Source: JAHRAW01 sp965226545 (GTDB taxonomy: Bacteria; Pseudomonadota; Gammaproteobacteria; Arenicellales; Poriferihabitantaceae). Taken from it: DNA of 64,000 nucleotides. The position numbers were made by a program, and so were the translations under genes. The first letter of the stretch is position 1. Every line of letters begins with the position of its first letter. Positions 33,302 through 44,300 of the stretch are shown in pieces. The stretch is from contig OZ245364.1 in assembly GCA_965226545.1 (NCBI GenBank), forward strand, positions 186,001 through 250,000, read 5' to 3'. The notes under the pieces were generated by a model. It searched no databases. It was given only the letters and a program-made list of their open reading frames with translations, and was not told the DNA's origin.

Positions 33302-34548
33302 TTAAATCGCATCCGCGTCTCGCAAGGCGGCGATTTGTTCGGGGGAATAGGACAGCACTTCGCGCAGCACTTCTTCATTGTGTTCGCCGAGCAGTGGCGC
33401 GCGGGTTACTTGTACATCGAATTCGGAGAATTTAATCGGGCAGCCGACCGATAAATATTTGCCGCGTTGCGGATGGTCAACCTCGACCACCGTGCCGCTT
33501 TTGCGCAATGACGGATCCTCGGCGAGTTCCTTCATCGATAAAATCGGCCCAGCCGGAATGTTGAGCGGCGTGCAAGCCGCCATCACTTCGAATTTGGTGC
33601 GGCGCATCGTCCATTGTTCAATCGCGGCGAAATCTCATTCAATCGCGGCAGGCGCGATTCGGGCGTGGCGTAATCGGCGTGGGTTTTCCAATCGGGTTGA
33701 CCGATTAAATCGCAGATGTTGCCCCACACCGCCGCTTGGGTGATGAAATAGGTGTAGGCGTTTGGGTCGGTTTGCCAGCCTTTGCATTTTAGGATTCGCC
33801 CCGGTTGTCCGCCGCCGGAATCATTGCCGGCGCGCGGCGTGGCATCGCCGAAGGCGACGCCGTCGATATGTTGGGTGTATTCGCGCAACGGGCCATGTGC
33901 CAATCGTTGTTGGTCGCGCAGTTTCACGCGGCATAAATTCAACACGCCATCTTGCATCGGCGCGAAAACGCGCTGCCCGCGCCCGCTGCGTTCGCGTTGA
34001 TATAACGCCGCGACGATGCCGAGCGCAAGATGCAGGCCGGTGCCGGAGTCGCCGATTTGCGCGCCGGTGATGAGCGGCACATCGTCTATAAACCCGGTGG
34101 TCGAAGCCGAGCCGCCGACGCATTGGGCGACGTTTTCATACACCTTGCATTGTTCATACGGACCCTCGCCGAAACCCTTTATCGACGCCAAAATCATTTT
34201 TGGATTGAGTTGCTGAATCCGCGCCCAACCGAAGCCCATGCGCGTCAACGCCCCGGGCGCAAAATTTTCGACCAACACATCGCATTGTTGCATCAACTCT
34301 TCGAGCGTCGCCTTGCCGGCGGCGGATTTGGCATCGATGGCCAGCGAACGTTTGTTGTGGTTGAGCATCGTGAAATAAAGCGAATCGGCGTCTGCGATGT
34401 CGTTGAGTTGATTGCGGGTTGCATCGCCGCCTTGCCGACGTTCGATTTTGATGACATCCGCGCCCATCCAGGCGAGCAGTTGGGTGCAGGTGGGGCCGGA
34501 TTGCACATGGGTGAAATCGAGAATGCGGATGTTGTCGAGGGCTTTCAT
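33302..34548 (-). pseudogene. frc: Formyl-CoA:oxalate CoA-transferase, broken by a one-base deletion
   Basis: Frc transfers CoA from formyl-CoA to oxalate (class III CoA-transferase). The first part, from ATG 34548, reads ALDNIRILDFTHVQSGPTC, ADVIKIERRQGGD, FTMLNHNKRSL, GSIKGF-like ASIKGFGEGP and GQPGRILKCKGWQTDPNAY, very close to Frc of enteric bacteria. It then runs into LNEISPRLNNGRC. The next frame continues with EQWTMRRTKFEVMAA, MKELAEDPSLRKSG and PLLGEHNEEVL, which is the Frc C-terminus. Restoring one T in the run at 33630-33632 (minus strand AAA in plus reading) rejoins the frames as NEIFAAIEQWT. A sequencing error is the alternative. No oxalyl-CoA decarboxylase is nearby. Confidence 0.85.
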
Positions 34549-34980
34549 TGCGGGCGCGTGACGGCGATGGGTGAAGTGGAAGGTGAAGCGAAAGTATAAG
34601 AAGTGCAAATCCCAATGGTTGCACGGTCGATGAGGCGGCGACAGTAACAGTGACGTATACAGTAACGAGTGACGGTGCGTATACAGTGACAAAGCGGCAT
34701 TTTTAATGACATCCGCGCGATCGCGGGCCATTCGGTTGCGGCATTCCCCGATAAAACCCCCGGCGCGCGAAACGGCTTAACGCATTTGCGGCACCGGGGT
34801 TCCGTTGATGTTTATTTTTATGCGATGCAAAATAGCGGTTTTGCGCGCGTTTGTAAAGCCCCCGAAGCGGTCAAACGAATTGAGGTCAATCGATGTCAAT
34901 CGAGGTGAAACGATGTCAATGGCGGCAAAACACCGCCGATTCGCGCCTGCACTTCACCGATTCGCCGCTACAATCCGCCG
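34549..34980. other. 432 bp spacer upstream of the MR/MLE-family gene
   Basis: The first part (34637-34692) is an AGTAACAGTGACGTATACAG array in which AGTRAC is repeated about every 12 nt. A 10-nt tandem repeat occurs at 34882-34921 (GAGGTCAATC, GATGTCAATC, GAGGTGAAAC, GATGTCAATG). Between them lies an ordinary stretch with a small palindrome CCGCGCGATCGCGGG near 34719. The divergent genes flanking it must take their promoters from here. Confidence 0.6.
34882..34921. repeat. Four imperfect 10-nt tandem units before the MR/MLE-family gene
   Basis: GAGGTCAATC, GATGTCAATC, GAGGTGAAAC and GATGTCAATG lie end to end. The 10-nt spacing places each unit on the same helical face, so it could be a regulator site, or just array remnant. 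It ends 60 bp before the start codon at 34981. Confidence 0.7.
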
Positions 34981-36180
34981 ATGAAAATCATCGAACTCAA
35001 AACCTGGGTGGTTGCCAATCCGCCGCCGCATTTTGGCGGGCGGTATTTTATCTTCGTCAAACTCATCGCCGACAACGGGCTCGAGGGCGTTGGCGAAGTG
35101 TATGCCGCCACCTTCGCCCCGAATGTCGTGGTGCGGATGATTGAGGATGTGTTTGCGCGGCATATCGTCGACGCCAATCCGTTCGATATCGAGAAATTAT
35201 GGCGGCGCGTTTATGGCAGCGGCTACACCTTGCGCCCGGATGTGTCGCTGGTTGGCGTGCTCAGCGGCATCGAAATCGCCTGTTGGGATTTAATCGGCAA
35301 GGCGGTGGATAAGCCGGTGCATGCGTTGCTCGGCGGTTGCGTGCGCGACAAACTTCGAAGTTACACCTATCTTTATCCGTCCGCCGATGCAATCGCGGCG
35401 GGTAATGAGGATGTTTACACCGATGCCGATGTCGCCGCCGCGCGCGCGGTGGAATATGTCGCGCAGGGGTTTACCGCGCTTAAGTTCGACCCGGCGGGCG
35501 CGTATTCGGTGTATGACGGTCGTCAGCCGACGATGCAAGTGTTAAATCGCGCCGCGCAATTTATGCGCACCTTGCGCGAGGCGGTTGGCAATCGCGCCGA
35601 TTTATTATTCGGCACGCATGGGCAATTCACCGCGTCCGGCGCGATTCGTTTGGCGCAATGCATCGAGCCGTATCAGCCGTTATGGTTGGAGGAGCCGACG
35701 CCGCCGGAAAATCCGCGCGCAATGGCGCAAGTCGCCGCGCGCACCGGCGTGCCGATTGCCTGCGGTGAACGATTGACCACCAAATACGAATTCGCGCGGG
35801 TGTTGGAAATGCAGGCGGCGTCCATTTTGCAGCCGGCATTGGGGCGGGTTGGCGGCATTCTCGAAGGCAAAAAAATCGCCGCCATCGCCGAAACGCATTA
35901 CGCGCAAATCGCCCCGCATTTGTATTGCGGCCCGATTGAAGGCGCCGCCAACATACAATTGGCGGCCTGCATACCGAATTTTTTAATTTTGGAAAGCATC
36001 GAAACTTGGGGCGGTTTTCACGCCGAGATATTGAAGCAGCCGGTGCAGTGGCAGGATGGTTATGTAATGGTGCCGCAAACGCCGGGCTTGGGCGTCGAGT
36101 TAAATGAATCGGTCGCGGATGCCAATCCGTATACCGACAATCGGTTGCATTTGGAAATGAGCGACGACGCGTATTTATAG
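34981..36180 (+). CDS. Mandelate racemase/muconate lactonizing enzyme family protein (enolase superfamily)
   Basis: The 399-residue protein has the N-terminal capping domain MKIIELKTWVVANPPPHFGG and a C-terminal barrel. The catalytic pattern of the MR/MLE family is visible: ALKFDPAG near residue 168, a metal-binding FGTHGQ near 207, WLEEPTPPENPRAM near residues 236-249, and CGERLTTKYEF near 264. IAPHLYCGPIEGAANIQLAA near 322 supplies the late His. The K-x-D, H and E pattern suggests a sugar-acid dehydratase such as galactonate or gluconate dehydratase; racemization is possible. The neighbouring frc and beta-hydroxyacid dehydrogenase genes suggest a small organic-acid catabolic locus. Start codon ATG at 34981. 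Confidence 0.82.
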   Translation: MKIIELKTWVVANPPPHFGGRYFIFVKLIADNGLEGVGEVYAATFAPNVVVRMIEDVFARHIVDANPFDIEKLWRRVYGSGYTLRPDVSLVGVLSGIEIACWDLIGKAVDKPVHALLGGCVRDKLRSYTYLYPSADAIAAGNEDVYTDADVAAARAVEYVAQGFTALKFDPAGAYSVYDGRQPTMQVLNRAAQFMRTLREAVGNRADLLFGTHGQFTASGAIRLAQCIEPYQPLWLEEPTPPENPRAMAQVAARTGVPIACGERLTTKYEFARVLEMQAASILQPALGRVGGILEGKKIAAIAETHYAQIAPHLYCGPIEGAANIQLAACIPNFLILESIETWGGFHAEILKQPVQWQDGYVMVPQTPGLGVELNESVADANPYTDNRLHLEMSDDAYL

Positions 36181-36344
36181 TTCGTTCGATGGCGTCGATA
36201 AACTTGCGCATTGACAAACTTAACTTGCATCGATAAACATCGATAAACATTTACACTCGCGCGCCGCAAAGTGCGGTGTGTCGCAATCGAAACGCATCTC
36301 GAAACGTTAATCGTCAACTCAACCCCAACCTCACCATTCCCAAA
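36181..36344. repeat. ATCGATAAACATCGATAAAC array
   Basis: CATCGATAAACATCGATAAACAT (36227-36250) is a 12-nt tandem duplicate; the rest of the 164 bp spacer has TCGAAACG and ACTTAACTTGC words of the same style. Confidence 0.7.
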
Positions 36345-37334
36345 ATGCACTCCACCAAACTGAAAATCGGTTTCATCGGGCTGGGCAATGTCGGCGGCAA
36401 ATTGGCAGGCAGCGTTTTGCGCAACGGCTTTGCGTTGACGGTGCGCGATTTGGATGAATCCATCGCCGCGCCGTTTATTAACGCCGGCGCAACTTGGGCT
36501 GCGTCGCCGAAGGCAATGGCGCAAGATGTCGATGTGGTGATTACCTGCCTGCCGACGCCGGCTGCCAGTGCGGCGGTGATGGAGGGCGAGGACGGCGTAT
36601 TGGCGGGAGTTGCGCAAGGCGCGGATAAAGTGTGGATGGAGATGAGCACGACAGACGAAGCCGAAGTGCGGCGGTTGGGCGCGCAAGTGCAGGCGCGCGG
36701 CGGTTGTGCGTTGGATGCGCCGGTGTCCGGCGGTTGTCATCGCGCCGCGACCGGCAACATTTCGATTTTTGTCGGCGGTGCGCGCGCGGCGTTCGAGCGG
36801 GTGTTGCCGGTGTTGACCGCAATGGGGCGGCGGATTTTGCATACCGGCGGGTTGGGTTCGGCCTCGGTGCTGAAAGTCGTCACCAATTATTTGGCGACCG
36901 CCAATTTGGTTTCATTATGCGAAGCGTTGGCGACTTCGAAAGCCGCCGGGATGGATTTAAATGTCGCGTATGAAGCGATTCGAATTTCGTCCGGCAATTC
37001 CTTTGTGCATGAAACCGAAAGCCAAGTGATTTTAAACGGCAGCCGCGACATTAATTTCACGATGGATTTGGTGTGCAAAGACATCGGTTTGTTCGATGCC
37101 ATCGCCAAACGCGCCGGCGTGTCGTTGGATGTTGCGCCGTTGTTGGTCGATATTTTTCAACAAGGGATGCATCGCTACGGCGCGCGCGAATGGTCGCCGA
37201 ATATTGTCAAGCGATGGGAGAAACAATGCGGCGCGGTGCGCGCGCCGGGCTTTCCCGCGCAGATGGTGGATGATGAAGCGGAATCGCCGGGCGATGAAGT
37301 GCAGGTGGTTGCGCGGCAGGATGAGGTGAGTTAA
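36345..37334 (+). CDS. NAD(P)-dependent beta-hydroxyacid dehydrogenase (3-hydroxyisobutyrate/tartronate-semialdehyde type)
   Basis: The 329-residue protein starts MHSTKLKIGFIGLGNVGGKLA, which is the dinucleotide-binding glycine-rich motif of the 3-HIBADH family. DAPVSGGCHRAATGNISIFVGG near residues 122-143 is the substrate-binding loop, and the catalytic lysine is in LKVVTNYLATANLVSL near 173. An upstream frame (from 36276) would add residues unlike any family N-terminus, so ATG 36345 is chosen. The reaction is oxidation of a beta-hydroxyacid with NAD(P); the substrate is not determined. It follows the MR/MLE gene, consistent with an acid-sugar route giving tartronate semialdehyde or a similar compound. 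Confidence 0.85.
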   Translation: MHSTKLKIGFIGLGNVGGKLAGSVLRNGFALTVRDLDESIAAPFINAGATWAASPKAMAQDVDVVITCLPTPAASAAVMEGEDGVLAGVAQGADKVWMEMSTTDEAEVRRLGAQVQARGGCALDAPVSGGCHRAATGNISIFVGGARAAFERVLPVLTAMGRRILHTGGLGSASVLKVVTNYLATANLVSLCEALATSKAAGMDLNVAYEAIRISSGNSFVHETESQVILNGSRDINFTMDLVCKDIGLFDAIAKRAGVSLDVAPLLVDIFQQGMHRYGAREWSPNIVKRWEKQCGAVRAPGFPAQMVDDEAESPGDEVQVVARQDEVS

Positions 37335-37492
37335 CTTTAATGTGTAACGCGCGACGGTCAATCGCGCCTATTAAAGTGCGCGTAAAGTGCAACGGTCAAT
37401 TTCGTGTGTCGAAGTGCGCGTAAAGTTCGACAGTGAAACGCGACGGTAAAACGCTTTGGTAACACTTGACGGGTAAAACGAAGTCGACCGCA
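37335..37492. repeat. AAGTGCGCGTAAAGT repeat spacer
   Basis: AAGTGCGCGTAAAGT occurs at 37374 and 37412, 38 nt apart, in a longer run of GCGACGGTCAATCGCGCC-like words. This lies between the convergent dehydrogenase and dsbB genes. Confidence 0.6.
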
Positions 37493-37999
37493 TCAATCGC
37501 GCCGCATCATCAACCAAATCGCCAACACCGCCAACACCGCCAGCCACGCCAAACTCCACGCCGGCATCGATAAATGCATCAATTGCCATTGCACTTCCGC
37601 GCATTCGCCCGAGCCGCGCAACACCAGCGCAATCGCCTTTTGCAACGGAAAGACATCGAGCAAGTATTCCAACCCCGGCCCGCATTCGGGCGTTTGTCCG
37701 GGCGGCAAGTTTTGCAGCCAAACATGTCGCGCCGCGACCGCCGCGCCGATGGCGGCGAAAACGGTTGCAAGCGCGGCGTATATCCGCCGCCCCCAGCCGC
37801 GCGGGTTATGCAATGCGCCGCACAGCATTAATGCGCCGATGGCGATGAAGGCGATGCGTTGGATGATGCATAGTGGACACGGCGCGAGTCCGGCGATGTG
37901 TTGAAAATAAAGCGCCGCGCCGATTAAGCCGGTGCACAGCAAAAATCCGCCGACAAAAATGGCGCGATGGCGGGTGCGGGCGCGATGGAAGGGAATCAT
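37493..37999 (-). CDS. dsbB: Disulfide bond formation protein DsbB
   Basis: DsbB reoxidises DsbA by passing electrons to ubiquinone, using two periplasmic Cys pairs. The 168-residue membrane protein has four hydrophobic segments. The first Cys pair is in APCPLCIIQR near residues 39-48 and the second set is in ECGPGLEYLL near residue 106 and GSGECAEVQW near 130. These match the E. coli C41/C44 and C104/C130 positions. Length is normal. No dsbA is in the window. The start codon ATG at 37999 has no obvious Shine-Dalgarno. Confidence 0.93.
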   Translation of the reverse strand: MIPFHRARTRHRAIFVGGFLLCTGLIGAALYFQHIAGLAPCPLCIIQRIAFIAIGALMLCGALHNPRGWGRRIYAALATVFAAIGAAVAARHVWLQNLPPGQTPECGPGLEYLLDVFPLQKAIALVLRGSGECAEVQWQLMHLSMPAWSLAWLAVLAVLAIWLMMRRD

Positions 38000-38261
38000 T
38001 CGGTTTGCGTTTTATGCGGCGTTGACGATGGTTGTGACGTAAGCGGGCGATTGGTTGGGCGCGACGCGCGTTCATCGTTGGCGGCGTTGGTCGGCGGGTT
38101 CATTTTATGTCGGTCAATCAGTTACCGCGCGCGGTCAATAAATGGTAAAACCGCAACTATTAAAACGCGAATCGTCAATCGTCAATCGCAACCGCGCCGC
38201 CATCCACTCGCCGTCACAATATAGCACCGCCTTAACCGATGCGACAACCCCGCCGTGCCGC

Positions 38262-38290
38262 TTGACACTGCGCGCATAGTTGTATATCTT
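38262..38290 (+). promoter_or_regulatory. Sigma70-like promoter of the giant autotransporter
   Basis: TTGACA (38262-38267), a 17-nt spacer and TATCTT (38285-38290). The -35 box is perfect. The predicted start near 38297 gives a leader of about 60 nt that includes a GC-rich inverted stretch before the ribosome binding site. Confidence 0.7.
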
Positions 38291-38345
38291 TCGCGTTTGC
38301 GCGCAGGCGTTGGCTTGCGCTTGCCGTCCTCACACCCGTATAAGC

Positions 38346-38351
38346 GGAGGT
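38346..38351 (+). promoter_or_regulatory. Strong ribosome binding site fixing the autotransporter start
   Basis: GGAGGT, followed by CATTGAAA and the ATG at 38360. The 8-nt spacing is ideal, and it decides the start against a longer open frame beginning at 38255. Confidence 0.85.
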
Positions 38352-38359
38352 CATTGAAA

Positions 38360-41300
38360 ATGAAAAACCGACCGAATCACCACGTTGCCGCGCGGGCGGT
38401 TTGGCGTGGTTGGGTGGCGTGTGCGGCGTTGGTGATGGGGTTGGCGGCGGCACAATCGGCGCATGCGCAAACCGGCCCCGATTTTCCGGCAAGCGCCGAG
38501 ATAGCGGCGCAAACTTTCTCGATATGGCAATCGATTACCCCGATTACGCTCGCCGCCGCCGATGACGGCGTCTCGCCTGTCGCGTATACCTTAACCTCTG
38601 GCGACACCAGCATCGCAGACGGCGCGCGCATCGCCGGCTTGATTTACACCGCCGGCGCCCCGGCAACCATCAGCGGCACGCCCAGCGCCGCCTTCGACGA
38701 CACGCTCACCTACACCGCCACGGACGCCAACGGCGCAACCGATTCGCTGATATTCGCGATGACTATCGAAGCGCCGGCATTCGAACAGGAATTGTATTCG
38801 TATACTTTCACCGTCGGCACAGCCGCGCAATTGGATTTGCCGCTGGTCAGCGGCATCGATGTTTATCATTCGTATGGCGAAGCCTTTGGCGTGCGCATCG
38901 ATGCGCAAACCAATCCGCCGCAATTAATCGCCGATGGCAGCGCCGCCATTGGCGTGGTCACTTTCGATTATGCGGCGTTGGGGCGGTTATACGATATGAC
39001 GAAAATCGAGGCGGTGATAATCGCCGGCTTGGGCGCCGATTTGATGCCGTCTTATACTTTCACCGCCGGCACGGCGATGACTTTCGATATGCCGAGCGTC
39101 ACCGGGGCGACGATTTACACCGCCGAGATTGCCGCAAACGCCGGCTATGGCGTGGATTTCTCCTCCAGCCCGCCGAAGTTGTACAACGCAACTACGCTTG
39201 GCAATTCGGCGTATACGCAGTATTACACCTTTGATGTTACGGTTGCATCTGCGGCGGATACGGCGTCGAGCAGTTTGTCGAGCACTATCCCGGTCGAGTT
39301 GGTGGTGTATGCGCGATTGACGTTTCCGGGTGTCAGTGCGAACGGCCGCGAATCTGTTTTATTCAACAGGGATACGGAAACCGCCGTCCTCGCTTACACG
39401 TTTCGAGCGACCGGCGGGTTGGCGCCGCGCACTTACTCGATTGACTCGGCGGTGTCGAGCGGGTTGACGTCTTCCGCAAACGCCGACGGCTTTTCCATTC
39501 AAGGCAAATTGGTTGCCGGCGTAGACGACGACCGCACAATTACCGTTACAGACGCCAACGGCGCCACCGCAACTCTTGAGATTGCATTGAAATCAAAAAG
39601 AGGCGATGAAATTGCAACGCGCGATGTGTTGCAGGCATTCGCTTACTACACCTTCACCGCCGGCACGGCGACGACTTTCTTCCCTTCCGCAGACCTCACC
39701 GGCGACTCGGACGGATTGGAGTGGGTTTTCAGTTGCGATGCGTCGGGCATCGGTTGCATCGGCGACAACGATGCGGGCGACATCAGTGGCGTGTTCAGCA
39801 CGGCGGGCACCGCCGCCGGCGTCGCCGTCACCATACACGCCACCGACATTAGAGAAAACCGCGCATTTACCACCCTTTATTTCGTCGTCGTCCCCGCCCC
39901 AAGTTTCGACCTTCCGCCGGTGGTTGCGGTGCCTGCAGACAACAGCACCACCCCCTACACCTTCACCGCCAAACACGGCCGAGCCCCGCTGGCGTATTCG
40001 CTTGACCCGGCATTGCCGAGCGCAACCGATAGCGGCATAACCTTCAGCAGCGACGGCGTATTGAGCGGCACCGGGTCATTGCTGGGCAAACAATTCGTCA
40101 TCACCGCCACGGACCGAAACGGCGCAGTCGGCGCAGCCACCTTCCTGATGTCCACCCTCGAAGCCCCGGCATTCGCCCAAGCGGAATACGATTACACCTT
40201 CACCGCCGGCACCGCCAAACAAATCAACCTGCCGAGGGCAACGCAAGGCGCATTCCAAAGTTACAGCGCCGGCGCCATCACCGCCGCAGGATTCACCTTC
40301 TCCGCCGGCGCCGCCTTTGCCGCCGACACTGCGCCCGACCAACATCAAACGCCAACCCTCAGCGCCGACCAAACCAGCCAAGCCGGCGATTTCACCTTCA
40401 CCCTATCCGCCGATGCGAGCGGCTACAACCCGTCCGCATCGATTCGCGTACACATCGCCGCCGCTTTGGCATTCCCGGCCAATGCGCCGACCACATTCAC
40501 CTTCACCGCCGGCGAAGCCGTCGACCTCACCTTTTCGCAAGTGAATGGCGGCGTTGCGCCGATGGGCTATGGCATCAGCGGCGATTTGCCGGATGGCTTG
40601 GCATTCGATGCGCCCAACAACGCCCCGCCGCGAATTTTCGGCACGCCGAGCGTGATGGAAGAAAGCGCCGTTACCTTGCAAGCCATCGATGCAAGCGGCG
40701 CAATGGCGCAATTGGCGATGACCATGACGGTGTTTAATGTGCCGGTGTTTTCGCCCGCCATCATTAATGTCACCTACACCGTCGGCAGCCCGTATTACAC
40801 CAGCGACGATGTCACCCCTCGATATGCGCTCGAATTAACCTTGCCGGCGGCGCAAATATCAGTCGGCAGTTTGTCGTATACCGTCAGCGGCACCTTAAAC
40901 GGCTTGGCCGCTACATTGCTATCGGATAATCGAGTCGTAATAAGCGGCACGCCAACCTCCGCCGGCGCAGTGGTTTATCAACGAGTCGTCACCTCCGACA
41001 ACGGCTTGACCGCAACCTTCGTCGCCAATTTAAACATCCTCAACTCGCCGACGCCGTTGTTTTTGGCGACGCAAGGCGATTTGTCATTCACCGCCGCCCA
41101 TCTCAGCACCTATTCCCTCATCTCGGCCATCGGCGGCAGCGGCGCGCTTGCCTATTCACTGTCGCGCGTCGGCGGCAGCACCAATGCATTCGATTTGGTT
41201 TCCGCCTCGCGGAAATTGCGCAGTAAAGCGAATTTGACCGTCGCTGATGCCGGGCAATATATCCTGGTCGCCACCGACACCGTCAATGCGCGCGGCGAGA

Positions 41301-44300
41301 CCACCTTTAACGTTGTCGTCGCCGCGAAGTTGGAATTTCCGGCGTCGGCGAGCCCGGTGTTCACCTATCGCAACACCGGGCAACTGTTCGATTTCACCCT
41401 TGCCAACGCCAACGGCGGGCAGGCGGCGGTTACTTATGTATTAACTTCCGCCGGGGAAATTTCAGCGGACTCCACCTTCGCCGATTTATCCTATGCAGCC
41501 GCCTCCGGCACAACCCCGGCGCGATTGGTCGGTACGCCAATCAGCCGCCGCACAACGATGTTCACCTATGCCGCCACGGACGCCAACAGCGCAACCGATA
41601 TGTTTGCCTTCACCCTGCAAACCTTGACCCAACCATCGTTCACCCCGACCGGACCGGTGGCATTGTCGTACACCCAAAACGACCCGACGCACACTTCGGG
41701 CGGCACCACCAACGACGAAGCCATCACCTTGCCAAGCGCGATTAGCGGCGATACTTTGGCGTACACCATCGGCGGCGCATTGCCGAGCGGGATGATAAGC
41801 ACGGCATTGGACGGCGGGGCGCGATTGGTGATTAGCGGCGCGCCTTCGGTGGCGGGGAATTTTACTTTTCATCACATCGCCACCGATACTGTGCCGCATG
41901 TTAATACCTACACCGTGACCATCTATGTCGCCGCCGAACCGGTGTTTGCCGCCGCGCAAGATAAATTGCATGCGACTTTGAATTTTGTATTCAGCAACCA
42001 CGACCTGCCGAGCGTAAGCGGCGGGTATGGCACGCTTAATTATGCACTCGCCCCAACCTTGCCGGGCGGGCTTGCCTACACCTCGCCGACTCGAATCAGC
42101 GGTACGCCGAGCGTTTTGAACGATGTCGGCAATGCCACCTACACCTTGACTGCAACCGATGCACACGGTGCGCAGACCGAATTATTGTTTGAACTCGAAA
42201 TCTATCCGCCGTTGGCATTCCAAAGCGGCAATCCGCAGGAGTTAACCTATACCGTCGACACTCCCAAAACCGCATCATTCCTGCCGGCAACCGGCGGGCG
42301 TACGCCGTTGACCTATTCGATGGTTACGAGCGGTAACGCCGGCTTGACCTTCGATGCCGATGCGCGCGTATTGAGCGGCAGTTTCACCGCCGCCCCGCCC
42401 GGCACCCCGCAGTTTAATTACACCGTGACCGATGCCAACGGCGCGTTTCTCCACTACGCCTTTCGCTATGTCGTGGTCGGTGCGCCGCGATTCACCACGG
42501 CGAACGAAAACGCATTAGAAGCCGGCTATTCCTTCCGCGCCGGCACCGCCATCGCCGCCAACACCACCTTGCCGACGGCGTTGGCCGGGGCATTGCCGTT
42601 AACCTATAAACTCACCATCGGCGCGGATTCGCAATACGGCGCGGAAACTTTCGCGCATGCCAACGGCATCACATTCGACATCGCCACCCGCACCTTAAGC
42701 GGCACGCCAACCGCACAAGAACGCATCACCACCCATCTGCGCTATCACGCGCGCGATGCCAACGCCACAGACGCGGCGGAAAATACGCATATCTTCATTG
42801 CGCCAACGCTTGACATCGGCGGGCAGGTCGATTTAACCTTTGGTACGCGCCAGGAAAACGTCGACATCAGTTTGTCGAGGGTCGAAGACGAAGTCGACAA
42901 TGTTACTTATTCACTCAACGGATTAAACGGCGCGATTTTGCCGGCCGGGTTAACGCTTAATCCGACTTCGGTGGATGCGCAATTTGGCGCGCAATTGGGC
43001 GGCACGACCGGGCAAGCGGTATACCCCACCCAAACTTTCGTCTACACCGCCACCGATGATTACGACGGCGCGCAAGCGCACACCACTTTCAGCATCACCG
43101 TGCAGTTGCGCCCGTCGTTTACCCCGACACAATTGGTCGCCACCTACACCCAAAACGAATCGCGTTGGACCGCGGACGACGGCGCAAGCGGCGGCGAAAC
43201 GTTAACCTTGCCATTCGCCACGCACGACACGTTGCCATTGAGTTACGCCGTTGACGGCAATCTGCCGAACGGTGTGACGGCGATTGTCCTCGCCGATGAC
43301 TCCCTCGAGTTAAGCGATGCGCCGAGCGTCGTCGGCGACTTCACCTATATCCGCTACGCCACCGACAGCAACGACCGCAGCGATACATTTACCTTAAACC
43401 TGCACGTCAACCCGCGGCCGAGTTTTGATGACAGTCAAGCGCGTTTGTCGGTTACGCCCGGCGGCAGGCAAGACGACGTGCAATTGCCAATAGTCAGCGG
43501 TGGTTCCGGCGCCATTTCCTACGCGATTTCGCCGAGTGCCGCTCGTTCCGGTTTAACTGTGGTGTTGGACAGCGCAACTGCGATGTTGACCTATGGCGCA
43601 AGCGTTAGGACAAGCGACGGCGAAGAAACCACGCCGGGGAGTTACCAATACGAACTCACCGCCATCGACGCCAATGGCGCGACTGTGTCTTTGACGTTTG
43701 ATATACAAGTGCATAAAGGGTTGGCGTTTGCCAAGGACTTCTCCGACATCGGCGCCACTTACACCATCGGCGTGCCGTTGACCTTGCCGGCTGCGGAAGG
43801 CGGCTTGGAACCTTATGCGTTTGAAATCTCTTATCCCGATAAGGGCGCAGATGATTTTCCACGCCCGCTCAACAGCATCCTCGTAAACCCGGGGTTGGTG
43901 GTGAGCGACGACACCGCTTCGCCGTTGGTTATCGACGGCCCGCTGGTACACACCGGACGATTGGCAGAAAACGAAAATTTTACCTTGTCATATACGGTCA
44001 CAGACGCCAACGGCGCGACCACCAATCAACTGTTCACCTTTAGCATTGTGCCGATGGCGTTTGTCGATGGCAGCCCGCCGCAAGCAGTCGATGTACTCGA
44101 ACTCGATTTCAATGTCGGCGTTATCACCACGCATGACATCTCGGCGACCTATGCGGGCGGCACCGACAATTATGTCGCCTATCAATGTATCGGTGTGCAC
44201 AACGAGGGTTGCAGGGATTACACCGAATTGTCGGAGCCAAGTGCCGGGCTGAATTTTTATGTCGACGAAGGGCTTACGTTTGTCGGCTCGAACGAAGCCG

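Larger units (their letters stand above)
38000..38359. other. 360 bp promoter-containing spacer upstream of the giant autotransporter
   Basis: The spacer separates the divergent dsbB and autotransporter genes. Its first part has no gene and a short GTCAATCGTCAATCG repeat near 38173. Its second part contains the promoter (38262-38290), a GC-rich leader and a strong Shine-Dalgarno before the start. Confidence 0.7.

Noticed and set aside
34719..34733. Palindrome CCGCGCGATCGCGGG as a terminator
   Set aside because: It is not followed by a T run and stands alone in a spacer.
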